Shown: piece by piece, positions 1 to 10,813 of the stretch
Layout of the letters: every line of letters begins with the position of its first letter
How positions within the stretch are numbered: the first letter of the stretch is position 1
Source: Styela clava
Taxonomy: Eukaryota; Chordata; Ascidiacea; Stolidobranchia; Styelidae
NCBI RefSeq assembly: GCF_964204865.1
Contig: NC_135259.1
Span: 19,664,974-19,728,973, forward strand
Direction: 5' to 3'
Length of the DNA stretch: 64,000 nt
Program-made: the position numbers and the translations under genes
Notes under the pieces: generated by a model
Database searches by the model: none
Seen by the model: the letters and a program-made list of their open reading frames with translations, nothing else
What the model was told of the DNA's origin: nothing

Positions 1-1012
1 TTCAACCAAAAAACTAGAAGCCAAAAGCATCAGTGTTATATTCACAGCATTTCTATCACCCCTTTTCCATTGTTCTCTTTAAACTTATGGCTAGGGAGCA
101 ATATTAAATGAACACATTCAACTAACTCGTTAGATAGAATTGCAATTTCCAAAATACCCAAATATAGATGTTTTTGCACAAAATTGTCCCATACCTAAGC
201 CTCCGTGAAAACCAGTATCCCCTTTCTATATATAAATACAGGTAGTGTGATTCAAATCAATTTCTAATCACTTAAAAACTGACAGCACATCACCCTAAGG
301 CACAATCCTGAGGTTTTAAGGAATTTCAGACTAAACCACAAATATGGTAAATCAGTCGATAGAAAATCAGCTGGTCTTTAAATTTTTGATTAGTATGTGG
401 TCAGATACAAGTATGGCTATTCATACTATACGTCCCGGTTTAGCCATGACAGTCACGATTTGATGGGGTTACCATATTTTTCTGACTAAAAGCGGGACGC
501 CTCCAAAGACCATAGCTGTGATTTTTTTAACTAAAAATTTAGATCTTTTACATTAGGGGCCTACATTTAAAACCATCATGGCTGTCTTCATTGACCATAT
601 TGTCACCGGGTGTTCATGCACTGTCTGTTTAAATAACACTACACTAGTATCGAGAGCTTTCTAAATGGTAATGTTCGTGTATTATGCTAACTAGCTGAAC
701 GCCAAAGCTGGACTATTGGGACAAGATGTTGAAAAGTGAGATTGTTCCGCGTAAAACGGGAGATATGGTAAGTCTACAATTTGACCAATTTGTCCCGTCG
801 TTTCTGACGGTAGACCTAAATATCTCCGTTATGCAGAATGACAGTCATAAATTGTTTTTAAACTGATGCAGCCGATCTACCACTGAGAGTTTTTCATTGA
901 GTTGAAATAAAATTTATATTATTTGAAGCAAAGACCAATAAAGGATATTTCAATAAGATTTACAGATAATTTTGATTCCTGTAATCTACCCATAATTGTT
1001 TGGAAAACTTAC
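1..1012. other. No supportable exon; probable intron or left flank
   Basis: AT-rich sequence downstream of exon 2 of the unidentified minus-strand gene. The gtaagt donor at 1012 implies that it begins as intron. I saw no further exon with paired splice sites and no recognisable repeat. Confidence 0.4.
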
Positions 1013-3220
1013 AGTATCGGTAGGAGTCTGTGGTTTCTTTGTTGTACTTTTGTTTTGGCCAGTTGTCGCAGACGTGCTGGTTGTTCGAGAATTCGGTGTA
1101 GTAGGCTGTTTACTCTTACTACTGCTGCTGCTGTCCCCTGGGTAATTTATATAAAATATGCGACATGATTATGAATCAAATGGTGAGTATTATGACACAG
1201 GAACCTTTCCAAACTGTGCTGATTAACACTAACCAACATAGTTATTCAAATCATTGAACGAGGGATTATGAAAAATGTCTAGAACAGGAGTTTTTGGATA
1301 TTGTAACAGTCCCAATGACCCGCTTATAATTTAAATGTAGTATGACACCAAAATCGTTCATATCCTGCTGATTAAACACAAACAAAGATAGTTATCTAAA
1401 TCATTGACCCAAGAAAATGTTGAAAGGTACAGAAGTTTAGTCCTCCATATCATGCTGATTGAACACCCACTAAGATAAGCATGATGGCCTAACAGTTTAA
1501 AGTGCTAGACTTCACTATATTGGCATCTCAGGTTACACATCACAGATTTAAATCCCACTCATAAAACCTTAGTCAGGGTATAATAAATCGAAGATCACCA
1601 AACATCATATGCTTGTAAAAAGACTCGTTCGGAGCAAAAATCGATTTAAAATAATACACAAATCATTATCCTAGGGTAATTTCAAAGAGGCACAAAGAGA
1701 TTAGGATACTAAAGGTGTTTTCGCATATTGCAAGAGTCCCATGAACATGAATCAAATAATGACCTCACGATATAGTGTATTGATTGATACCATTAGTCTG
1801 TAACAGGGATTTTCACATGGTTTATTTAAGTATGTAGCAGTATTTAGACCTAATAGGAACTGACATAAGGTAAATCCAATGGCATGATTGTGTTTTAAAC
1901 CATGACATCACATTATCCAGATGATCACACCTCTTAGCTATTATTATTTATAAGCTGTCTCATACTAACAATCTTCCTCAAAAGCAAAATCTATAACTAC
2001 AGCTTTCAAAGAGATTGCAGAATTATATATCAGAATTTTTTTCCAAACACTTATACTCAATTATCAGTTGAGGTTACGCAACACTAGCTGCATAAGGTTC
2101 CTATATGTGTTTATGCTGGTGGATTTGTATAATTCAATGATGCTGTAGCAGATTCTTTAATAAATACTAAATGCTTCCATGTTTATGAACTTTAACTTTA
2201 TTATGAACTATCTAGCACTAGATCAAAAAAGCTCAAAACAAAAGCAATGCAGCATATAGAACATGAAATATCATGGTATAAGTGGCTGAAACAAAGGTAG
2301 TGGCTAGACTGAAGGGTGCTTATCTGCACTTATATAAACAGTACCAGTCACATGATGTGCTTTGCACTTGAATTGCCTACGTGGCCAAATTGTGTTGTAT
2401 TGAAAATTTTATGATAATGCGGAAAATACAAGAGTTATATTAACTAAGATTTTAATATGCAATCTCAGGGCCGTACCCAGTTAACACTTGTCGCTGATGT
2501 ATTTCGTTGCTGTGGGATTTCATAACACTTGTTTACAATATTATAGTGTGATGTAATAATCCATCTTGTGGTTGCTTAGCACTTTGTTGTGTACATAAAT
2601 AAACTAAATTTCCTGTGTGGCCCAGCTAGATATCTGAAGGTGGTATATTATGACCCCCAGAAGAAAATGTTGTACACCCCTGTATTACACTATGAGTGGG
2701 ATGATGGACACGGGGGGTGATATTGTGAACCAGCAACACCAGAATCCCACTTTTTATCTGAAAGAGTGAACATACTTGAGCACTTTCATTGGCGCTCCAG
2801 AAGCATGTGTACCAATATGGAGGTAACTAATTTTGTTCGCCTACTTTACATCAAGTTGTGTAAAGGGACTGAAACCCATGGGCAGGCGGTATATTCACTT
2901 GGCTGACACAGACAGTCCTGAACTCGTAATAGAACTAAAATAAGGAAAATCGGAATAAAATTACGGTCTAACCCTAACCTGGTACATATACTACGGGAGT
3001 ACCCTTTCATTAGTAAAAAGTAAAACATAAAACTATAGTTCAATTTGAAACAAAAAACACCAAATAACCCACCTTTCTCATTTTCTTTATTATTCAAATC
3101 TAAGTGCAAAGCATAAGGAACTTTAGCTCTTGGACTCTTAGTTGAATCCTCACTTGCCGATGACCTGGATGTATCGAGTTTGTCAGAATCTGCTGTTCCA
3201 TTCATTGACTCATTCTCCAT
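1013..3220 (-). CDS. 5' part of an unidentified gene (two exons)
   Basis: I do not recognise this protein. Exon 1 runs 3220..3073, starts at an ATG (MENESMNG), and ends with AAAG followed by a gtgggt donor in phase 1. Exon 2 runs 1137..1013, follows a cag acceptor, keeps the reading frame and ends in phase 0 at ACT followed by gtaagt. The joined 91 residues are hydrophilic. They start acidic and Ser-rich (SRSSASEDSTKSPRAK), contain KVPYALHLDLNNKENEK, and continue into a Ser/Thr/Lys-rich low-complexity stretch (SSSSSKSKQPTT, then TTKKPQTPTDT). No domain, signal peptide or membrane segment is visible; a nuclear or cytoskeletal protein is possible but unproved. Support comes from two matched splice sites with conserved phase. 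Later exons were not found between 1 and 1012 and are probably beyond the left edge. A transposon sits in the intron. Confidence 0.6.
1483..1565 (+). repeat. Possible decayed tRNA-derived SINE head
   Basis: GATGGCCTAACAGTTTAAAG resembles a tRNA A box. About 50 bp later AGATTTAAATCCC resembles a degenerate B box. No clear tail was identified, so this is weak. Confidence 0.25.
2791..3003 (+). mobile_element. Non-autonomous element, family Z (copy 1, 213 bp)
   Basis: The termini are GGCGCTCC at the left and GGAGTACC at the right, an imperfect inverted repeat of about 22 bp (CTCC, then AG, then TGTACCA). The element is flanked by a perfect 8-bp direct repeat, CTTTCATT, at 2783-2790 and 3004-3011. 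The inside carries TTTACATCAAGTTGTGTAAA and AACCCTAACCTGGTAC, shared by many copies in this window. It lies in intron 1 of the unidentified gene and has no coding capacity. Eight-bp duplications with GG termini fit a Merlin-like or another 8-bp-duplication superfamily; the class is not proved. Confidence 0.85.
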
Positions 3221-4543
3221 TATGATTAAATAATGAGCAAACAATGTACGTTGCTCGATCTATTATTATCCTACAGTGAAATAAACTCTCTAGAAAACAC
3301 AAATAGATACATAAAGACAAACAGTGCAAAGCTAGAATAATTTGACACATATTACAGCCAATATCTAAACACACACCATGAATTTGGTACATCACACCAA
3401 ACGGAAACAGGTCAGAGCATTGGGTATTACTATAGACCGAGGTTTACCGCCATTATGTCCACTATACAGGTGCAGACTGAGGTCAATCATCTTATAGTTA
3501 GTGATCCATGCCATAAATCACTAGTGAATATATAGAGATAATTGATACATTGTCCCATAATGAATGAAACTCACAAAATTGGTTTCATTTGTTTTCGGAC
3601 ATCTTGCAAAGAGATGGAAGATGCAGTTGTGACTTCATGCTATAGTACTATATTGAGGTAAATCTAATGCTGTAATGTGGCATGTTAGGAGTGACATCAC
3701 GTCATATAGTAGCATCAAAAATTGAAGCAATATTCATTAACCACACATATTGATTTAAGGTAACAACTGAAAACTAAACTACTTTTTTAGTTTGTTTCAC
3801 AAATGGTTTCAAAACACTATTGCGTCATCACAATATTTAAGTGCATGTTAAAATAGGACAATAGGTTATAAACCATAACAGATATTTTAAGGCAATTGAG
3901 TGACTCAACAACAGAGTATGTAAACGATAATGAACACAAATATTGTTCGCTCAATATAAATGGTACTATTCTGAAACACAAACGATAACTACTGTAAGCA
4001 ATACTTTCCCAAAGAGTTTCGAGTATAAATGAAGTCAAAATTGAATTTGTATTTACAAAAAAGGGAGATGAATTATCAGTAAAGTTATTGCCAAATCTTA
4101 CTTTGCAAAATTAGACGCATATTCCGATATCATTTCATACAAAATGAAATTTCACCAATGCATAAAATAACAGAAATAAAAATCTAAGAGATTCTTTTTG
4201 CACACTAAGGCAAATATATTTCTACAATGCTTTCCCCAATAGATACAAATATCTTGAATCCTTTATTGGCAACTTTTTAATACAACCCACACTATCTATG
4301 AAAACAAAATCTATCTATAAAAATTTCTAATATCCATATTCCTGTAAAAAGTATTGCCATAATTACTAAATCCAGATTTCATTGAAAATAATTCCATTGT
4401 GGACGTTACTCCCTAGTTTACAAGTAAAATAAGAAACACAAAATGAAACTCGACATGGAATGAAATATAAAAAGATTTACTATAATATTTTTGTAACAAA
4501 TGATAACACTAAAGTGAAACGATCTTATCTAATCCAATCAAGT
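3221..4543. other. Intergenic between the unidentified gene and DYNLRB
   Basis: The 5' flank of the minus-strand gene on the left and the 3' flank of DYNLRB on the right. AT-rich; no ORF or repeat that I can support. Confidence 0.4.
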
Positions 4544-4837
4544 TTAATTATCAGTTGGATTCTGTATCACTATCAGAAGATATTCCTTATCGGGAGCGAC
4601 CATTATCTCATGTTTTTTCGATCGAAGTCGGAGAAACGTAAGGTCATTCTGGGGGTCAATATCTCGAATTGTGCTTCGTGCTTTCATCGTTAACATATTG
4701 ATGAGACCGGAGTATTGTACGGTTGTTGAATTATCCAAAGTTGTGCGAATTGGGATTCCTTCGTTGTTTACAACTATTATTCCGATAACTCCTTTATGAG
4801 CTTGGATTCTTTTTATAGTTTCTTCAACTTCAGACAT
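4544..4837 (-). CDS. DYNLRB: Dynein light chain roadblock-type (LC7/km23)
   Basis: A 97-residue single-exon protein that aligns over its whole length with the metazoan DYNLRB1/2 family, which is usually 96 residues. It starts [17 protein letters not shown]. It keeps the family's [15 protein letters not shown], the core [19 protein letters not shown], and the C-terminal [19 protein letters not shown]. In the family, two copies form a homodimer that binds the intermediate chains of cytoplasmic dynein and helps attach cargo. The fold is a small alpha-beta roadblock domain covering nearly the entire protein. The start is the only ATG in a position matching the family N terminus. No intron interrupts it. 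I cannot tell the DYNLRB1 from the DYNLRB2 type. A dynactin p150 gene lies 19 kb away but there is no sign of shared control. Confidence 0.96.
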   Translation of the reverse strand: MSEVEETIKRIQAHKGVIGIIVVNNEGIPIRTTLDNSTTVQYSGLINMLTMKARSTIRDIDPQNDLTFLRLRSKKHEIMVAPDKEYLLIVIQNPTDN

Positions 4838-6832
4838 TTTGAATTTTCTTTGGTATTTTTAGAAGGTTATTTACTAGTTGTTAAGAATAAAGCTGAAGGA
4901 AAATATTATTTTTCGTTTATTGATACAATAGTAGCTAGTTAATAAGTGAACAATTATTCAATGTCTTGATGAAGTGCGGTATAAAAAAATGTGTCTAACT
5001 TGATCATTAACGTGGCCAGAGATTTCCATACATTTTTCTTAAATTCTGAGAAAACAAATCATTTCAAAATTGTATCCTTACTGACAATACTTGGGAATTT
5101 AGTTAGTTTGATGAATCTGAGAAAGTTATTTACTTGGTAGCTTAGAATAAAGCTGAATGGAAATATAATTGTCGCTTTGAGAATACAATAAAAATGACCT
5201 TGTCAAAAACTGCATTTAGTTTTTTTTAGTTTTCGGTCTTAATTTAGAATGTATTGGATATTTCATATTCAAAATTTTTTCTCAGAATGTATTCGAAATA
5301 GCAAAATATTCGATTTCGGTCCTCCCATATCACTTCGTGTCCAATATTCGGATTTGCAGTAACAGTAATCCCCATCAACAGCATAGAATATGACTTTGTT
5401 ACTCAGACATTGGCAGACTATTCACTAATTCCTTCCTATGGGAATTGCCATTCACAAAAACACCTTTTCCACTTTCTATATGTTGATTCATACCACCATA
5501 GCCAGTGGTTTCTACTGGACTTACTCATCGCAAGCAAATGCATAACTGGTAACAACGTGATACAAAATTTACTAATATTCTGACAATGATGTTTAAGTAT
5601 TTTCAAAGCAAGGGTTTTAACCTCAAAAAGACGAAAACCTAAAAAAGGCGCTTTGAGAAAGAGTAAAGCTGTATTTTTGATTTTTGAACTTTTTCATTAA
5701 AATAATTTGATAAATACTATTTCAAACAGTGGTTAGATACCAACTTAAGGAGCTTCTTTGTTTGCAATATTTTGAAAATAAAATTTTTTTATTTTCATTT
5801 TGTCTCAGGTGATAATATCAGCACTTTTTCTGCCTATTTTATGGACCAGTAACTCTTTACAACCGTCTGTAGACAATTATAAATTAGGTAGTAACAACTA
5901 AAATTTTACTATCAAATTGCCACTTCCGATCAACCTTTACTCAGTCAGCAACTTTGCTTTGAAATAAAACTCGGTAGACAAATAAAACCTCGCAAAAGTA
6001 ACATGAATTTAACAGTTATTCAAACATATCCAAGTTCACTCTTTACAGTGAACCTTATTCAATTCATTGTGAACAGAAATTTATAGCCTATTATTATATG
6101 GTGCATGAATGAGTATACCCGAAACAGTATTACAAGATGTAATCAACTAATGCTATACATAGTACAACTCTAATTTTGAATTGTTCAAAAATATCAATAT
6201 TTTCTGATCTTTTTTTACAGTGTGCCACAGATGAATACCACACCCAGTAAGCAAGCAAAAGTCATTATCACTAAGAGGTCATAACTGATATACAGGCATC
6301 ATAAAACATAATGATAGTGCGACATTGTCTCATCACAATTAAAGAATGAATGGTAGTTACGGTAATTATAAAGCAATTATATTAACAAGGACAAGATACA
6401 TAAAGTTTATAATACTAAGACCCCAAAAAGCATTGCAACTGCCTTTGTGCTATAGATTCCAGTAATTAAGTTTCAAAATCGAGAAATTGATTTATTGAAT
6501 TTTTATATAAGTGAAGACAATCTTGACTGTAAACGAAAAAGATTGTTATTACCAAGGATATCTGATAATTTTGAAACATATTCATAAAACTGAGAATATG
6601 CAAAATCATATATAACTAATATTGATGGTTGGTCCCCTGAAAATTATTGATTTTATACTCTAGTAAATTATGTATTCTGTGTTAGTGTTGCTCAATAGTA
6701 ATTGCATATGTGAGTATAAGTATAATATGTAATATATAATAATATAATATGCCCGTTGTCTGATATACACAGTTTTATGAAATTAAATGAAACCACTTAT
6801 GATCTAAATGTGAGACTTTGATTGCTCTAAAT
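4838..6832. other. AT-rich intergenic region, nothing recognised
   Basis: Begins with the promoter side of DYNLRB. I see only short ORFs without family resemblance and no terminal inverted repeats. Confidence 0.4.
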
Positions 6833-7135
6833 CAGGGGCGGGAAAGGTTTTTGAACCAGAGCCCAAAATTTTGCCCACTCAGACTGGGGGGCCATGTAAG
6901 TATGACGTAAAAAGTTACATTTCATGAACAATATTTACAGTGTTAGCAAAGGTGGAAAACCATTAGCCTCTTGTCAAAACTATATTTAATCGCGATCTCA
7001 ACAAATTCCTTGATCTATTTTTTAGCTAAAACAACAAAATTTGGTTTTAGTTTGGTTGTGGCAGCATCAGATGGGCCAGATTGAATTACACAATGGGCCA
7101 GATTTGGCCCGTGGGCTGTAGTTTGCCCAGCCCTG
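6833..7135. mobile_element. hAT-type MITE (303 bp) with perfect 8-bp duplication
   Basis: CAGGGGCGGGAAAGG at the left and TTTGCCCAGCCCTG at the right form the terminal inverted repeats. The flanks are identical 8-bp repeats, CTCTAAAT, at 6825-6832 and 7136-7143. A CA...TG end with an 8-bp duplication is the hAT signature. No transposase is present. Relatives lie at 30494-30750 and 36333-36493. Confidence 0.9.
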
Positions 7136-7975
7136 CTCTAAATGAAAAGAAATCAAGAATTTTTGATATTATTTTATTTTGAATGAAGTCGCCTGGTAAA
7201 AATTCATTTGGGCATTTTTGGGTTCAATATATAATTAGGTGACATCTTGCAAACGAATAAATCCCGGCAACAACATGTGACACGAATAAATATTTGAACA
7301 CGCTCCACGTGAGGAGTGTCATGACATCGATTTCAAAAATTGTTAATATTTAATCAGTTATGGGATTACGTACAATCATAAAAGAGTATTTGTCGGTCTG
7401 ATGTTAGCAATATTGATAACCATTTGAGATCAGATGAGTCTGCGGTGTCATGTGATCTAGTCTTTGTTTACATTTTATTGCGGAACATGAATATTTTTTA
7501 TACGACGCTTGAAGCAGCTATTGATATAAAAGGAGATACTATTTTTCCACATTAAACATGAATAAACTAAAAATGTTGAACTTTAATAAAAAAATTTCTC
7601 TAGCACCAAAGACGTTCACAACCGAAAAATCTGCAATTTCAAATGCCCTTTGAAACAATATGTCCAAATATATCCACGGTAAAACTTACTAAATGAGCAA
7701 AACTTACAAAAATGTCGAATTTGTTTTCATGGAATATAATTTTGTCATTACTTTTTAAAGACAGATTTTCAAATCAGGATTTGGGATTTATTGAAACCTA
7801 AAACGTTTCTGCATCCCCAATAAGAACTAACATTATTAGGATAGGTTTTCAATTTATCCCGAAGAAAAGAAAGGCTGATAAGACAGCCTATAAATGCCAT
7901 ATGTTTAAACAAATTGTACATAAAAAGGGTCAAATATACATTTATTAACAAATATTACAATATTTCGTACTCCCG

Positions 7976-8151
7976 TAGTATGTGTACCAGGTAAGGGTTA
8001 GGCCATAATTTTATTCTGATTTTCCTTATTTTAGTTTCATTACCAGTTCGCACCACCTGCCCATAGAATTCCGTTCCTTTACACAACTTGATGTAAAACA
8101 GGCGAACAAAATTAGTTACCTCCATATTGGTACACATACTTCTAGAGCGCC
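7976..8151 (-). mobile_element. Family Z element (copy 2, reverse orientation)
   Basis: The reverse complement of the copy-1 layout: GTACTCCCGTAGTATGTGTA at the left and ACTTCTAGAGCGCC at the right. Flanks CAATATTT and GAGTATTT match at 6 of 8 positions, a decayed duplication. The internal stretch GTTACCTCCATATTGGTACA matches the other copies. Confidence 0.8.
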
Positions 8152-8583
8152 GAGTATTTTACCCTTTTAAAAAACTGAGCATTCAATCACTATGAGCTTT
8201 AAATTACTTGAAATAAAATTTGTCGATATATCTACTCTCAAGTCAACAATAATAAGCGCACACGGTCTAGTTAGGATCTCAATTATTCCACTAACAAAAC
8301 ATTACAGAACAAAAGATGAGTTTAAAAGATTGAATACTTGTTTCAACAAAGAGTGTGCCAATAACAATAGATGAGAAAACTGAGATATCTATCAATTGTG
8401 GAGGTGACAAAATGAGAAAATAAAATAGCATGTTATGTTGGGTCTGGTATGGCCAATTGTACATAACAGTCACCGGGATGGCACAATTTCTTTCGAAAAC
8501 AACTCGTATTGTAGAGTATGGAATACTAAATATATTTGAAATAGTGCTGTATTCGATTAAGAACATGCACAAAGCATATTGCA

Positions 8584-8661
8584 GGGAGCTACAGAAGTGT
8601 GTGTTCCAATAAAATTTTGCTCCAACCCTACCTAACCTGATAAACACACTATGGGAGTACC
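8584..8661 (+). mobile_element. Internally deleted family Z fragment
   Basis: About 78 bp: GGAGCTACAGAAGTGTGTGT at the left and CACTATGGGAGTACC at the right, with most of the centre missing. The flanks show no clear duplication. Confidence 0.6.
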
Positions 8662-9213
8662 CAGTAACACTACACTCATAATATAAAATAAAAATCCTTT
8701 TCCTAAAGCAATCATATTTCGCCATGGAAAAAATTACTTCTGATTTGAAAATCTGCTCTAACATTAATCAATTGTTTGTTCCTCTAACCACCTGAACAGC
8801 AACAAAAAAGTATTGATTTTGCCAAACAAGAATCATTGAATGCGACATCAGGGAATAATGCAAATCAATAAAACGATATAATCAATGATGCGTGAATAAA
8901 AAGACTGTCAAGTACTTGCGTGCATGTTAGTTTTTGAATCTGTCGGAGACACAGATTAGAAGACGAAGCTACTAAAACCTTCCATGCATTAAGCCACAGT
9001 TCTCTAACGCCAACAGTGAGTGCAAAAGGCTCCTTTACGAGTATATCTGGGCCTCCATATTGGCACAAACTGACACTGCGCAATATAAACGTAAAATAAG
9101 TGCAATCCAAAAAAGTTTCCAATGGATTCATCAGGAAAAATTATCCAATTTACCAAATGAAAAATTTGCCTGTAGCATTCAAGAGTTTTTAACAAAAGAA
9201 AACAATTTTAGTC

Positions 9214-9345
9214 AACAATGATTTATTTTATTACCGAGACAAGCACTGAAACATGGCACGATCTGCCACACCTGCCATTGTGTCAGACGTCCTCGTCGGG
9301 ATCTTGGAATTGGAGAACTTTGCCCTACTGCATAAGTAGAGAAGT
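9214..9345. other. Unassigned GC-richer block, open on both strands
   Basis: On the plus strand an ATG at 9219 opens a frame that reaches a gtaagt at 9344. On the minus strand an acceptor-like ag precedes a short frame ending QDPDEDV and a stop, with AATAAA about 45 bases further on. Neither reading can be joined in frame to a second convincing exon. It may be a terminal exon or a piece of an old retroelement. Confidence 0.25.
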
Positions 9346-9959
9346 AAGTAATAATACAGTAATAGGGCAATAATTATCATTTACTGTAAATTTTAATTGG
9401 TGACAATATGGTGAGAGCTGACTTTCGCGGTTGCACTGGAGAAACGTTACTGGTATTCATATTGCTTTACTTTATTCATCATGTATTTATTACAGCATGA
9501 CTGTTTTTTCTAGTTGGCGAACAATTAATCCTTCTCTCTCTCTAATGTAGAGCATGTTCTTAAAGCTCAAAGTTCATTTATCAATAACAAATCCCCTTTT
9601 ATTAAAAATTGACTTTACTAAAATATTTTCTTCATTTGTATTAATTTGTACATGCAACTCAACCCATTCCCTCATTTTGTTCTTAATCATTGCAATTGTT
9701 GTTGGCTTTAAAATTTGTAGTGCAATCACAGGCAATCTAAATCTGATGAAGGCTTTGAATATGGATGCAATATTTCTTTTGATGAAAGATAGTACGGTAA
9801 TGGTATTGCTAGTTCAGTAGTTGCATCATACGACACTCATTTTGTTAGCTTCATAACTTATTCTAAATTACTGATTGTATATTCAACATGTCCTGATGTC
9901 AGCATGTGCATTTGTATAAATAGATGTTAACGTCCTGAACAATTGCTTGTCCATTTTTC

Positions 9960-10145
9960 TTTTCTTTTTCATTTCATTTCAGGAACTTCAACCACTTCAG
10001 TAATAGTCATATTTTACTGTGAACTTATCAACGCGAACTTGGAGGCTGACTCCGATGACTACCAAAAAAAGTGTTTTTTGTAGCCATTTTTTATTGTTAT
10101 GACTATTTTTTTCTGTTTGACGAAATAAAATCTATCTCTCAGCCC
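9960..10145 (+). repeat. Possible retroposon 3' end
   Basis: Ends in ACGAAATAAAATCTATCTCT. Similar AATAAA-then-CT tails occur near 12812 and near 17690. A shared tail is consistent with a poorly preserved retroposon family; it has no intact ORF. Confidence 0.3.
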
Positions 10146-10613
10146 AATGCGCCTCCAACAACAGAACAATGGCGTATCAAACCTGTCATATCTACGCAAT
10201 GTCACTATTTAGCTATTAGTTGCTCGGTCAAATTATCTAACAACTAGTACTGCAGTATATAACCTCGAAACAGTTGCACGTAAATTTATACGCGTGGTAA
10301 AACCTAACAAAAATCGTGATGTTGCGATAAAGTGATACGGTACGTACGGTACCGGTAGCGGTAACGATGAATGCGAACGCGGGTCAGCTGTGGCCAATAA
10401 AATCAAGATAATTCCAAATTTTGGAACACTTTTCGATGGTTTAAAATTATGAAAATTCTATAAACAAAAAAGATTTTTACAAATTGATAATTACACTATT
10501 TAACTTTGGCACCATGCAACAATTTCGCTAAATAAAAACGATAAAAAAATACAATTTTAAACCTCGGTAGCCGTTGTCGCCAGCTCGGTCAGCTGCTAAT
10601 GATGGAATGTTAA

Positions 10614-10621
10614 TGACGTCA
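10614..10621. promoter_or_regulatory. CRE palindrome upstream of JAGN1
   Basis: A perfect TGACGTCA lies 193 bp upstream of the JAGN1 start codon. CREB/ATF-family factors bind this site in animals. Use of the site here is inferred from position only. Confidence 0.45.
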
Positions 10622-10813
10622 CATCAATTTCCGTTACGCATCAGTTCACAATTTCTGCAACAGCCCTCTAGCACTACAAGTGGTAAAAACTCCAACGTGA
10701 AAGTATTTCCGACTTCTCCCTGAAGCACCTTCTTGCTGACATTTTACTTGTCGCGTATGGAAAATCGGCGCTGCAGGATACCGGTACCGTAATCTTTAAC
10801 ACGGAAAAGGAAA

